A DNA stretch of 64,000 nucleotides, from NCBI RefSeq assembly GCF_028554725.1, contig NC_071670.1, positions 66,563,001 through 66,627,000 of the forward strand, written 5' to 3'. Numbering within the stretch: position 1 is the first letter of the stretch; every line of letters starts with the position of its first letter. The notes beneath the pieces are model-generated. The model had not been told where the DNA came from and searched no databases. It saw only the letters and a list, made by a program, of their open reading frames with translations. Position numbers and translations under genes: made by a program. The stretch is from Zeugodacus cucurbitae. Its lineage: Eukaryota > Arthropoda > Insecta > Diptera > Tephritidae. Shown piece by piece: positions 47,730 through 60,982 of the stretch.

Positions 47730-50700
47730 AAAAAATCAGCCAAACAACAAGTGTTTTAATACTATGCAGTATATACACACATATAAGTATGGAAACCAAT
47801 CTCGAAAAAGCAAATCTATCACCAGTGTGTATATCATTGAAATGTTTTTGAGTTGAGAGCACTGAGTTCATTTGAATCTCATGAACTATGCCTTGTAATA
47901 TGATTCGAACAAATATGCAGTCATTAAGTTCATGTAGTTTCTTCATCCAACATTCAAAAAGCCCAAAAATAGTTCGCTGACATGAAATTCAGGACCATCA
48001 TGAGAGCTATATTTTTCCATTTTGGTAGATGTCTAGAAAAATTTATGTTATGCAAGATCAAAGTTGGATGTTCCGTCTTTTCAGCTATGCTTATTACAGC
48101 AGTTACACATAAAAAAATGTCTAGCGACGTACTCTTAGTCGAATAAAATTTGTGGTGATCTTAAAAGAAATCGATCATAAAGAAGCAACAGCTAGCACAA
48201 CCACTATTCGTTGCCGGTTGCCGTATGCCAGATAAAATGGTCGATGGCTTGGAATAAACATATTAGCGATTTTCTTATATTTGTCCTAAGTGATACAGGC
48301 GAGCGACTTAAATAATGAATTTTTATTACTGAACAGGCCGCCAAATAATACTTCATGGATTATGTGAATATACCCGGTCTGGGCACAATAATCCTTAAAT
48401 AAAGTATCTCTTCATTATAGCCAATTAATTTGAACATTATTACATTTGCAGCTTACTCTTATAAATCGCACGATTTTAGTTACTACTAGTATATAACTAA
48501 CGCAAAAATTTTCGAATAAAAAATTTCAAATAACTTACCTTCATACAAATCATGTAAAAACCAAATTTTTTATTAATTTTAAATCACTGCTGCGAAAATT
48601 TCACATAAATTCTTCAGTAATTAGCTTTACAATTATCCATGCTTTCATACCTCCACATTTACATATACATATGTATTATGTATGTATATGGGTGCATTTA
48701 TAATGTGAAACTTTTATATATGTTTCCACTTGTGAGTGCTGAAAAATTCAACTCTTCCATTTGTTGGTCAACCAATTTTCAATTAAGTACTATATTTTCA
48801 ATATTTAATAAGCGGTTTACACTAACAACAACAGCAACAAACAAGAGGCAAACATAAATAATGCTGTAATGGATCATATCCGCTCAATTGGGATATTGTG
48901 CACAACGAAAACAAAAACAAATGCAAATAAACACACATACACGCCCAATGACGCACAGCTAAAAACCCGTTAAATTGCGCTGCATAAAGTGACATTCGGA
49001 GCTTGGTGGCGGCACAAGGAGATGTGTTAATTTTTGCATTTTACACTTTCTTTTGTTGTTGTTGCAACAACTTAATTTGCGAATTAGCCATAGTGAAAAA
49101 TGGCACACAGCGCGCTAAATTACCGCCGACAAAGCTGAAAATGCAACAACACATACAGATGCACCGTTACATACGTGTGCATAAGTGGCATAAACAGCGG
49201 GAATGCCAACGGCGTTAAACCGGAAGCGGCGCTTGCGGGGAGGTGGATATGAAATGCAGCTACAATGTAGCAACGCGTGTAGCAGCGGCAGCTATGGCGG
49301 GAAATATGTCAAAAACGTTAGCCAAAAACCGCTAATCAAGTTCACAGGTCACATACCCGAAATGCCGCAGGCCACAACCAACACACACGCACTCAATCAC
49401 ACATTGCCAATGTATAAGTACGCAAAATACACAACACAAACACACTTTTGATTGGCCTTGTGTGGTAATTGAAATTTATACACCTATTTGTGTGCTTCTG
49501 TGTGTTTATATATATGTGTGTGCGGCTTGTTAGTTTCCCGTTACCACAGCGGAAGCGGCGCCACCATTTTATTGCGTTTTTGTTGTATTTTATGTATTTG
49601 TTTGTTATTCATGTAGTATTTGTTTAGATGTGCAATATTTAGTATAAGCAGTGATTTGTTTTGGTTCTTGTTGTATTTGTAGAGTTTTTATCGCGCTGTT
49701 TATCGGCATCACAGATGCCAACACGCGCCTTTCTAGAAACCACTTCCTGTCAATGCATACAATCAATTATTATTTTAATTAAATAATTTATAGAAAAAAA
49801 TCGTTAATAATAAATAGACATAGCTAAAATACTAGTTAAATATTTACAATTAACGATTTTCAAATATGTTTAGAAAAGACTAAATTCCTTAGTCGTAGCT
49901 GTTCTAACTGGCCATTAACCCAACAAGATTCAAACTATTATGTTCAAAATGTTATCAATGCTAGCTGTAGATGCTGTCTGAAGAAATACGAGGTGGAATC
50001 ATCTCAAAACTTTATTCTCCCGCTTTTGCGAAATCAATACAAAAGTTCGGAACAAACTTTTTTGAACAACCGCGCGAACGAACGGATGTAGAAGTCAAAA
50101 ATCTCTGCAGAATTGTAGTAGGGTCAGGGCGCTTTGTCAAATCTTAATATGATATATAATCAAGTTGGTGATCATGGCTTCACAAAGGACTGCGCTCATA
50201 GTCTAAGTGTGTTTCCCTCTGGGGGACAGCCATGCGACCTAACTATTTTAGAATAATATATTCAATAAAAGATGAATTCTAGGCTCGGAATTGTAAATTC
50301 TTAACAAAAGCTTAAGACTAGAATTTCACTTGCAAACAAATCGCAAGCAATAAATTTAATTCTCAAAAAAATTTTACTCTTTACATTACACAAATACCAT
50401 AAATGATGTCGCACTTATGGGGAAACGTCTTCTTTCGAAGTATGATAGGTCCGTTCCCAAGACAATCGGGACTACTTTAGCGGAACGAATTCAGATTTTT
50501 ATCCGAACAGAGACTGCCAGATACAGGTAATATTCCTTCAAAATTTTGTGGGGGAATATTTTCTGCCTCTACAACAACAACAATAAACAAACTCAACGCA
50601 TAAGAACTCTAGCAAATCTGCTTTTAGTAAGGAATACTGTTTTCAGGGAGAATTCGTGGCAAAATAAGTAAATTATCGCCTAGAACTTGTATCATTCCGT

Positions 50701-51010
50701 CAAGCTATTGTATTAAGCTACCTTATTTTGAATATTTCTAGGATTCATAAGAAAAGGTAAATATTCCTTTTCAAGAGCAGTTGAAACTCACCACGAGGAG
50801 GATAAGGAATGGAAAATATATTTTCCCTATAAAACTTCAAAGTTATACCAATAAATTGTAAATTTCTTGTTCACCTGAAATGTCCCATTGTAACCCTAAA
50901 ATGCTCTAAACATCTGTGCCCTGACCTGAAAATAAGTAACTTGGCAAAAATAATGTCGACGAACCTTAGTGCTAAATCATGGTTGGATAACAGAGACATC
51001 TCTCAACAAA
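47730..51010. other. Intergenic DNA with a GC-richer block at 48950-49420
   Basis: The block 48950-49420 is richer in GC and AC, and carries overlapping ORFs (49003-49218, 49203-49451) without domains. It might be regulatory. The rest is AT-rich with no recognised feature. Confidence 0.35.
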
Positions 51011-51014
51011 TATA

Positions 51015-51319
51015 CAGTGGAACTTCCCTAACTCGAATCACCATGATCCACAAAAAAACTTCGAGTTAGAGAAACTTCGAGTTACAGAATTTATAGTACA
51101 ATTTTAAATTTTGTATTTTGCACTGGTCGAAATGTTCGATTTATAGAAGGAAATTTGTATGAAATTTGACTTCTATTGCCCATTCAAAAGTTCGACTTAT
51201 GGAGAACTTCGAGTTAAGGAAGTTTAAGTTATGGAAGGAAATTTGAAGGAAATTGGATTTCTAAATGCTATTGACAATTCAAAAGTTCGAGTTATGGAGA
51301 TCTTCGAGTTATGGAACTG
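51015..51319 (-). mobile_element. Pogo/Tc1-type MITE, copy 3 (305 bp, internally deleted)
   Basis: Left end CAGTGGAACTTCCCTAACTC beside TA (51013-51014). The right end on the other strand is CAGTTCCATAACTCGAAGA, with TA at 51320-51321. It shares the ATCACCAT..CCACAAAAAAAC diagnostic block with copy 2 and lacks about 200 bases of the interior. Confidence 0.75.
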
Positions 51320-51324
51320 TATGT

Positions 51325-51610
51325 ATAGATACGAGATGTGTTCATAAATAAACGGTATTTTTTGTTTTTTGAAAAAAAGTATGCATTTATTCGTCTACAT
51401 TAATGTTGTCATCTTCAAAATAATCGCCATTCGGTATTATACACTTATGCCAGCTCTTCTTCCAATCGTCCAATCTCAAACTTGACTTTTTAGATAGTCT
51501 TGAGCTCTTTCAGCGATTTCTCATATAAAATCACGAAGCACGATCGATTCCAAAATACGTTTTTTTACGAACAACGATCTTCAGAATACCTTGTACTTAT
51601 GAAAAGCGCA
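51325..51610 (-). mobile_element. Mariner 3'-end relic next to the MITE
   Basis: Same order of phrases as 40747-41115 and 30390-30735: a GTGTTCATAAATAAACGG edge, a TTCGTCTACATTAATGTTG stretch, CACTTATGCCAGC, then TTCCAATCGTCC. The translation on the minus strand is the C-terminus of an irritans-type transposase. Only about 280 bases remain. Confidence 0.65.
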
Positions 51611-51929
51611 TATTTTAAGGAATGTTCTATCGCTTAAGTAACAAAAAACATATCATTAACAAAATGTTTAATAATCCTCGTGCCAAGTAGCCACTCCATA
51701 AACCACAATTTTCAATGTTAAAAAAATAACCAATCCAAATCTGACAGAGAGGCACGCAACACACTTCAACCAACGCAATTTGCATACGAAATTGTACCCA
51801 GATGTGCGTAAAATAAAGAATATAACGCTTTTTGCGAATAAGCAGGTGTGTCTTAGATATTGAATTTTGGGGGAAAGGTGTTCGAAATGAATCTGCCTGC
51901 TTCAACACGCTAAAATCCGATAAGTATGT

Positions 51930-52106
51930 AGTGAGCATAATTAGTTTTATTACACTTTCAACTTTTGGCTGACAGCACCGCTGTCGAATTCGGTTGCAGG
52001 TGCTGTTGTTGCACTCCTGGCATCCTTGGACAGCCAAAAAAGTTACGCAACACATCAACACGATTGACAGTTTGACATGCAGCGCATAGTACGCACACAC
52101 ACACAT
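51930..52106 (-). CDS. Candidate small secreted Cys-rich peptide (5' part of a 159-codon frame)
   Basis: A minus-strand ATG at 52106 opens MCVCAYYALHVKLSIVLMCC, then VTFLAVQGCQECNNSTCNRI and RQRCCQPK. The Lys-flanked hydrophobic run followed by Ala-Val-Gln-Gly looks like a signal peptide. Five Cys then fall within the next 22 residues. Further on the frame continues to 51627 but turns into AT-driven sequence, so the gene, if real, probably ends or splices near 51930. TATAAT lies on the minus strand about 35 bases upstream of the ATG. No family is recognised and the coding stretch could be chance. Confidence 0.22.
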
Positions 52107-52109
52107 ATA

Positions 52110-55100
52110 CTTGAGTGGAGCTGTTTCAAAGCCGAATTATAAGCACATGCTTGCAGAGCCTGCACTGCACGATGCGTGCTCTCAACAAATTAGACGCAAT
52201 CAATAAGCGAGCAACAACAATAAAAGCAACAAAGTGTTGGAGAAATCATGGGTGTTAATAAATATCAAACGCCATTGTGTCAAGTGTGCGAAATTGAGTA
52301 CATTGACCCCCGTGAAAAATGTATATACTCATATTCGAACATTTTCGAAGATGATCAACTAAGAGAGCTACAGAAATCGCCAGCATTTTATATATATTTT
52401 TAAAAAATTGTTCAACGAAAACTTCTACAAAAAGTCAATAAGCAGACAAGTCCATAAAGAAATAATAAGTATAACCTCAAAAAAGTTTCATCATTCGACC
52501 TTAGAGATTTTTAGCCTAAAATATGAACTGATGGCGCCCGAGTCGATTTATTGCCAATAATTTTATTTATTATCAAATTGGACTAAATTTTGAACCTAGA
52601 ATTACATGATTAAACGAATCACGAAACCACAAATTCCTTAATCTCCAAAAAATACGACTTCGAATGAATTGTTAAACCGATTTAGGCTCGCTCGGTTGGT
52701 AAAAAAGTTGGTCGTATATTTCCAAAAATTATCAATAATCGAGTATTCGTACCTCTTTCAATCTTTGAATTTCTGCAATAAGCGTCAGATGTATGTATTT
52801 ACGAGCGTGTTTCGCTTAATTTTTATCAAGCGTTCTTCAGTTCAATAAGGAATAACCGTTGATGTGATGCTGAGAGCCATTTATATACTATGATGAATAT
52901 ATTGCCTAAGCAAAAAATAGCATTTTTCCAACAAATGCATAGGCTTGTGCGTAAAGTTCCGCTTAATTGCGCAGCTCAGTTCACGTATGCGCGTATTTTT
53001 ATCAGCTCAACCAAGTTACTTTGTAGTAATTTTAATTATAGGCACTCTGAGCTCATTTATGTCACAGAGTAAGTACATGGTCACCCTGACAACTGCTTAT
53101 GGATAAAGTGAACTACGATAAACAAACTTTTTTCTTCCGTTTTGTTTATTTACATACATATGTAGTTCTGAAAATCTTTTATTATTATATATATTCCAAC
53201 ATATGCACATATGTAGTATATATACATATATGTATGTCGCGTTCCTTTAATTTGAAATTTGCGGTATATTTTCTCTTTATCAGCAATGCGATATGATTGC
53301 AGTAGTTCTTTCAGTTAAATTATGATTAAGACCCTTACTAACTAGAAATACATACATATGTATGAATGTATGAAGAAAATAAAACGCGTTTTGTTTAATT
53401 AATTTTTTTTTTTTTATAAGAAATTGAACAAATTTTGTTAACCCTCGACCTACTTAGGAATTTATAATAATTATATGAGGTTCTTTTATACCACTGTACA
53501 ACACTCGGCTGGGTATTGGACTAAACTAAATATTTCCGGGAGATTGCGTGATAAGTAAAATAATTCCTAAATCGAAATATTTGGTTTCGGAGGGATTTAA
53601 AAAAAATATTATTAATTACAGAATATAGTTACTGAAAAATATAAAATATGGATAGCTCTAACTTTGGCCTTTCATAGTAATATAATTTATACATCATATG
53701 TAGAATCCTGTAATAAATTTTTTTTAACCATTTTTAGAACCTTGAAACTAAATATTTCGATTTTGCAGCCTACAATACAATATTTTATTTACTTATGACT
53801 AAATCTCCCGGAAAAATTTAGTTTGGCCTAATACTCAGAAAAAAAGTCGATTATATCGTATAGTGTAATTATTATACATTACAATAATTAATATTATTAA
53901 TAAATCGCAAATGATCTTAATATCCTACGTAATCAAAAGCATAAGAATATTAATAATAATTGAACTCAGAGCTTTACTCATAAAATTTCTAGGAAATCAT
54001 GTCATATTTAATTCTAATTTTATACTTCTTAGTCAAGTAAACCGAATTTTTTTCTACTCGACTTGTAAAAAACGCTCGATTGTATTGCAGTTCATATGTA
54101 TGTAAAGCAACTGAACAAGCACTAACACAACTGTCACTTGAGCTTGAGTGAATAAACTGTGTGCAACATGATACCAGTGTTTTAAAGGAACAAGAAGCTG
54201 AGCTATTGTTAATGAAACGATATTCGAAATTCATAACTTGCCACCAATTATCTCTCATCTGCAATCGAAACACTATAAAATGCCTTAGTATTAGAATACA
54301 AAACATCGAGAACATTATTAAGGTTACGACTTTGAAGCCGAAGTCAGAACTCTACACAAATATAATTATTCAAAGCAGGAAATCTCGCATGAACAAAACA
54401 TTCTATTCTAATAGAAATTAATGAGAACTATGTATGATCTAATCCACATCTAGATCCCGTGCACTTATAGATATATACCACTAGTTTCTACTATCGTCTA
54501 TCGATATTGAATTGTCCCATTAACAGTCCCACAGAACAAACCAGAGGAAGACTTCGACACGCCGCAAAAATTCTAGAAGATTTATGGAATTTATGGAATG
54601 AAAAGAACAATGTAAAGCTTATATTTTTGATACTAAAACCACTTCGGTCAGTCAAAAAGCTATTATTCATTCCAGTAATGAAAAAGAAATATGAAAAAAA
54701 TGAGATATTCATAAATTTTGAGTTAGATTGGGTAAATCCCACATTTTCTGAAGATTCTAAATTGTAATTATTTTTATCACTCGTAGGTGAACTTGTTCGC
54801 TCAAGGTTGTTTGAGCTTCTACTTAACATTAACTTTATTAAGTTGTTGGTGTTGTAAAGGAATTGTTTAATTTGGGGAATTATTTCCCGAAAGAGCTGAA
54901 TAGCTGGTTCATATTTTTTTTATTATGTAAATAGATAACAAATATGCGAAAAAGTCTGAAATCCCTTAATATTGTTTCCCTTATATAACTTGAGTGCTTA
55001 CACAACTTGTTGAAAACTCAAGTGGCAGGTTCTCATATTTGAATTTTACTTAACATTATAAAAAACCCAAGAAAATCCGGAAACGGAAACGATTAAGCGG

Positions 55101-55430
55101 AAGAAGCTCGACAAAACACCTGTCAAAGAGGTTAACGCCAAATTAGTATATGGTTGTTGGGAAATCCAACATCAACCGGCTTAACTACGTACCAGTCACT
55201 AGTATTTTGTCTGCAATTTATATGTCGTTGACATATAAATAAATATATATATATACATATCTACATATGGATTAAAGTACAGTGGGTATTTTTGGAAATT
55301 TAAGAATTTTTTTGTAATATATTTTTTTCAAAGTCAATTACAGCTAATACTAATTTTATTTACAGGAAAATAGTCGAAAAATTTACTGAAAGCTAAACAA
55401 AGTGAGGAAAAATTGTTGTAATAATATAAT
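52110..55430. other. AT-rich intergenic DNA
   Basis: No gene was recognised. Small frames (54161-54421, 54507-54767) are Lys/Ile/Asn-rich. The 53400-53900 region has repeated phrases about AAATATTTC/GGGAGATT in inverted order, perhaps an old foldback element, not delimited. Confidence 0.35.
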
Positions 55431-55435
55431 ATAGA

Positions 55436-55677
55436 GTTGCCAGCTGTTAAAAATGGTAATCAATAAATTTATAAAATAAAAGAATGATTGTAGAATGGAT
55501 ATGAAAATTAACAGTGTTGATAATATTTTTGAGCAGAGTTGCCACCTGTTCAATAAAAAATGCACAACAGTTATCAGACTTGCCACCTGTTTAAAAAAAA
55601 TAATGCAATACAGTTAGCAAACTAAACAGGATTAACAAAAAGTGATGTTACAGATATTTTAACAGGGTTGCCACCTG
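55436..55677 (-). repeat. GTTGCCACCTG array, left copy (four cores)
   Basis: Cores at 55436-55448, 55537-55550, 55579-55592 and 55667-55677 read GTTGCCACCTGTT or close to it, in AT-rich spacers of about 40-100 bases. It is the complement of the CAGGTGGCAAC array at 62133-63800. Confidence 0.7.
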
Positions 55678-55732
55678 ATAATAAGTTCAATATTACAATA
55701 TTGGAATTCGAAATATTGAATATAATATATTT

Positions 55733-57196
55733 TTATACTCTCGCAACAGAGTTGCTAAGAGAGTATTATAGTTTTGTTCACATAACGGTTGTTTGTAACA
55801 CCCAAAACTAAACGAGTTAGATATAGGGTTATATATATCAAAATGATCAGGGTGACGAGACGAGTTGAAATCCGAATGTCTATCCGTCCGTCTGTCCGTG
55901 CAACGGATAACTTGAGTAAAAACTGAGATATCTTAACGAAACTTGAAACACGTATTCCTTGGCACCCTGAGGAGGTTGCTTTCGAAAATGGGCAAAATCG
56001 GACCATTGCCACGCCCACAAAATGGCGAAAGCCAAAAACATATAAAGTGTCATAACTAAGCCAAAAATAAAGTTATGAAAATAAAATTTGGAACATAGGA
56101 TCGTATTAGGGAGGGACACATTTGGATGTAATTTTTTTGGAAAAGTGGGCGTGACCCCGCCCTCAAATAGGTGTTTTGTATATAACTCGCAAACCAATAA
56201 AGCTATATAAACCAAACTTTCTGTCGTTTCTTTTAGCCGTTTCCATATACAGTCCAAAAATGAATGTAATCGGATAATAACCACGTCCACCTCCCATACA
56301 AAGGTTAGGTTGAAAATGACTAAAAGTGGGTTAACTCACTCACAAGAAACACAAAATTTTACAGAAGAAATAGCAGAAGGAAGCTGCACTCAGATTTTTT
56401 ACAAAATGAAAAATGGGAGTGGCGTCGCCCACTTATGGGTAAAAAACCATATCTCAGGAACTACACGACAGATTTCAATGAAATTCGGTACGTAATACCT
56501 TCTTGGCACCCTGATGACACATGTGAAAAATGGTTGAAATCGGTTCACAACCACGACTTTCCATATAGCTCAATTTTGAATTCCATCTGATTCCTTCACT
56601 TTATAATGTATACATAAGGAACCAATGAAGATAGCCGAATAAAACATTACACAAATAGTGCATATCATCTCCGGCTTCACTTGAGAAAAAATTGTCGAAA
56701 ACGGACTATAACTTTTCAAGGCCCCTGTTATCGAACATGTTGAACTCCGCGTAGGGTAAATTTTAACCGAAAATATGGATAAATCTCTCTGATAATTTAA
56801 TGTAATTCAGAGGAAATTGTATTCTTCTAATAGTGTTCTGTTCCAAAAATTATTAAAATCGGGTCATAACATCTCCTAGCTCCCATATGCATAATTATAG
56901 GTTTTTCAAAAATACGGTGGGCTTTATTCCGCATATATGTATTGGTTAATATGTGAGATATCTTAGCGAAATTAAGTGAGTGTATAGTCTTGGATATAGT
57001 GTACCTTGCTGTTGAAAATGAATGAAATCGGTTCAGGAATTTCCTCAGTCCTCATACACTATCGTTTCGTTATTCTATTAAAATTTATGCCGAATTTATA
57101 GGTAAATTTGTGTGTTATCTTAATAAAATTTCTTCAATAAATTGCGAGAGTATAAAATGTTCGGTTGCCCCCGAACTTAGCCTTTCCTTACTTGTT
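55733..57196 (+). repeat. Dispersed 1.5-kb repeat, copy C (full length)
   Basis: Begins TATACTCTCGCAACAGAGTT and ends in ..AATTGCGAGAGTATAAAATG, a GTTCGGTTGCCCCCGAAC hairpin, then TTAGCCTTTCCTTACTTGTT. The ends therefore contain TATACTCTCGC in inverted orientation. The inside has repeated CCACGCCCA phrases and ATTTGTGTAAAG-like words but no conserved frame. Four copies (A, B, C, D) are in this window. The class is not known to me; similar sequences are abundant in fly genomes. Confidence 0.8.
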
Positions 57197-57199
57197 AAT

Positions 57200-59205
57200 A
57201 TTAAAAATATTATTGTGGAATAAAACTTATATTTAATAAAACAAAAGTAAACAAAAACAAATTTCATTATTTTTTCATTTTCTAAAATTATTATTTTTTA
57301 TCTTATTACAAAATTAAAACATTTTTGCTTAAAATAAATTTTACTAAAATTACCTTGCAAAACACACTGTGCCTAGCTGTTTTATAATGCAAACATACAC
57401 TCATTTGTATTTATGCCGGTATGCTGCTGAATTTGATGAGGTGATTCATTGCAAATTTGCCGGTAAGAGCGCGTCTTAAACGCATTCTCTTCAGATTTAT
57501 ATTTATAAACTATTATATACACACATATGTACATACATATATACATTTATATAAAAATTGTACTTAGGACACTGCAGCGTTGGAGTATAGCACGTACGCC
57601 AGCACTTTGGTGAGCGTAATGACCAACAGACACATCAACAATGACAGCGTACGGAAAGTGTATTAAAAACTGGGCTTTTTCTCAAGAATTAGTATGCAAA
57701 GCAGGTGCAATCAAATCGATTTTAATAGTCACTTATCTGGCAAAATCGACATACAAAACAAATAGCATAAATATATATTCGTATAGGTATGTATGTTGTG
57801 CTTTGGTTTGTTTGTATGTGCTCTCCATGGAGAGTGACCAAAGCGGATATATGCCTATATATTTGTATGTACATTGGCGCAATCATTAAAACAGCTAGAC
57901 GAAAATGGTTATAAGACCCCGCAATCCATGCGAATTAATGTGGAAAGAGAGAGAAAAGAACTATTAAAAATTTGCTTCAGAAAATCCAAAAAAAACGTCA
58001 GCACCTCAGCGAATTCGTCATCAATGGTTTTATTGTTTGATGTATGTAGATATTATTTTTAGAGAGTATGGCAACTTAGTAAAATATTTCTTTGAAAACA
58101 CATCTCTCAAAATCAATTTCCATTTTTAGTTAACCAACTAAACAAAAAAATTAAAAAAATCCTCTTCACAAACTCCTTATTGTTCCGTTCTTTACTACCA
58201 GTTTATTGCATATTGTCACCGCCATCACCACATGTTCGCGGCCCACGCATCCGCAAGGAAGCCACAAGTTGCCAATCAGTCTGCTCCGTTTGTGGTCACC
58301 TCGAACGGTTTGTTGTCGGCGGTTGTGGCGGTGAATCTGCGTTTTTTCTCTTTTTTGTTTGTTTCCATACCCACTTTCTGGGGCTCGTCATTTGTTGGTC
58401 GCGCTGATTGATTGTGTCGCGCACGCGCCCAAAAGTGCGATACCGCATATGCATTTTGAGATGCTTTTTACGACTTCCTTCGCTGTAAATCTTCACAGTG
58501 ATGACAGTGTTGCCACGCATTTAATTAAGCGCATACAATTAAGCGGGTACATACATATTTAAAGATATGGGTGTAAAATAAAAAAAGCTCGTAATTGTCT
58601 AATTTAAAGGTATGTAGTATATCGACATTTTAGGACTAATCTATATAATTTTCCCATAGAATGCGTCACAAAATAAGTAATTTTTCCGTCTTTCGAAGTT
58701 TGAAATGTAAACAATAATGGATATAATCGACGTTTACCTCTTATTTAAATACTGCATGACATTTTTCAGTCAAGGCTATACAAGATAGATAATATAGGGG
58801 TCAGAGTAGAAACTTCGAAAAATAAATAAATATTTATAACTTTTGTAAACTTCGAAAAACGATTGAGTCATAAGTAAGAAAGTAATACTTATGGTCCAAT
58901 ATCCAGCCGAATGCTATACAGTGTAATGCATGGTAGTAACGAAACCCCCTCTTGGGTAGCTCAAACTTCAATTTAAGAATCCAAATTAATAAATATTGTT
59001 TTTTCCCAAAAAACAGCAAAAAAAAAAAAATATTAAATTGCAATATTTTGGTTTAGCAACATTTTCCGGTCAAAAAAAAAGTAGAATCTTCGAAAAAATT
59101 ATACTCAAACAGTTACTCATGTATTCCCGGTCTTCCCCATATAAAGTGTAAAGTATACGCCATGGTGTCATTTAATTAATCTCATTTAGGTTAAGTAGTT
59201 GATTA
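57200..59205. other. Intergenic DNA, with a GC-richer patch at 58180-58520
   Basis: The patch 58180-58520 is balanced in composition and has frames on both strands without domains. It may be regulatory. The remainder is AT-rich. Confidence 0.35.
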
Positions 59206-59207
59206 GT

Positions 59208-59227
59208 TATATATATATATATATATT
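59208..59227. repeat. (TA)n at the 3' side of the RTE element
   Basis: Ten TA units next to the element's 3' end. Short tandem repeats at the 3' end are usual for RTE-type elements. Confidence 0.7.
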
Positions 59228-59229
59228 TG

Positions 59230-60465
59230 GGTTAGGAACCGCTTTAAGCGATTAAAGCCGGATCCACCAGAGCGTCACTCGTTTCTCCTTTTTGTTTTCT
59301 GGCGCCAACTGGAAACACCAAGTGAAGCCAGGTTACTTTCCACTTGATCCTTCCATCGGAGTAGAGGTCGTCCTCTTCCAGCGGGTACTGCATCGAACAC
59401 TTTCAGGGCGGGAGTGTTTCCATCCATTCGTACAACATGACCTAGCCAGCGTAACCGCTGTCTTTTTATTCGCTGAACTATGTCAATGTCGTCGTATAAC
59501 TCGTACAGCTCATCGTTCCATCGTTTGCCGTATTCGCCGTTGCCAATGTTCTGAGAACCATAAATCTTGCGCAAAATTTTCCTCTCGAAAACTCAGTGTC
59601 GTCTCATCTGATGTTGACATCGTCCAAGCTTCTGCACCATAAAGCAGGACGGGAATGATAAGCGACTTGTAGAGTTTGATTTTGGTTCGTCGAGAGAGGT
59701 TTGGTTTGCCTACTCAGTCCAAAGTAGCACCTGTTGACAAGAGTGATTCTGCGCTGGATTTCGAGGCTGACATTGTTGGTGTTGTTGATACTGGTTCCCA
59801 GGTATACGAAATTATCTACGACTTCGAAGTTATGACTGTCAACAGTGACGTGGGAGCCAAGACGCGAGTGCGCTGACTGTTTGCTTGATGATAGGAGATA
59901 TTTCTTCTTGTCCTCATTCACCTCCAGACCCATTCGCTTCGCCTCCTTATCCATGCGGGAAAAAGCAGAACAAACGGCGCGGTTGTTGCTTCCGATGATA
60001 TCAATATCATCGGCGTACGCCAGGAGCTGTACACTCTTGTAGAAGATTGTACCTTCTCTATTTAGCTCTGCAGCTCTTATAATTTTTTCCAGCATCAGGT
60101 TAAAGAAGTCGCACGACAGTTAGTCACCTTGTCTGAAACCTCGTTTGGTATCGAACGGCTCGGAGAGGTCCTTCCCAATCATGACGGAGCTTTTGGTGTT
60201 GCTCAACGTCAACTTACATAGCCGTATTAGTTTTGCGGGGATACCAAATTCAGACATCGCGGCGTAAAGGCAGCTCCTTTTCGTGCTGTCGAAAGCAGCT
60301 TTAAAATCGACAAAAAGGTGGTGTGTGTCGATCCTCGTTTCACGGGTCTTTTCCAAGATTTGGCGCATGGAGAATATCTGGTCGGTTGTTGATTTTCCAG
60401 GTCTAAAGCCTAACTTATAAGGTCCAATCAGTTTGTTGACGGTGGGCTTAAGTCTTTCCATATGG
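59230..60465 (-). mobile_element. 5'-truncated RTE-type retrotransposon with RT motifs
   Basis: From right to left the minus strand encodes YKLGFRPGKSTTDQIFSMRQ, VDFKAAFDSTKRSC and GFRQGD (60120-60461). Next come LLAYADDIDIIG (in 59604-60095), with the YADD catalytic box of reverse transcriptases, and GLEVNEDKKKYLLSSSKQSA. Last are ILRKIYGSQNIGNG and RIKRQRLRWLGHVVRM (59275-59574). Stops or frameshifts lie between these blocks (near 60120, 59600 and 59690), so it is inactive. It stops abruptly at 60465, the usual 5' truncation of target-primed elements; the endonuclease is absent. Confidence 0.88.
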
Positions 60466-60982
60466 CTGATCTATATGTTTAATATCATCCCGTAACCAGT
60501 GATTAATAGAGATATAGATAAAATTGGCGATTGGACAATATGGACAGGATATAAGGATATCCTTCTAATATTTTATAAATCGGTCTATATCTAAGATAAC
60601 CGCAGAAAATGCTAGAATTTCCTAAAATAGATTTGGGAAAAGAATAAGGTACATAATATGAATGTATACGTAGTATTGTTGGGTTTATTCGGAAACTCTG
60701 GATGATGTCAAGTTTTAAGAAAATATTAAAATGGGATTTTATAGTAAATTAAATGAAATTATCAAATCTTAAAAATATATTTTTTATAAAAAAAAAATAC
60801 CCTTAGAAGTACTCTAGAACCAATACCTCAATATGATGAGCTTATTCATTGTTTATTAGATTTAATTTAAAATGAATTACCTTAATTGAATTGAATTAAC
60901 TCCATTTATTTTACGCCCTTAATCCAAAAAAATGTCAGTTTTTGTAAACGCATACAAACTTATACCGTTGCCGTTAAACTCA

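Noticed and set aside
54161..54767. Two + strand ORFs of 86 codons each
   Set aside because: Composition is AT-driven, there is no domain, and no promoter or splice support.
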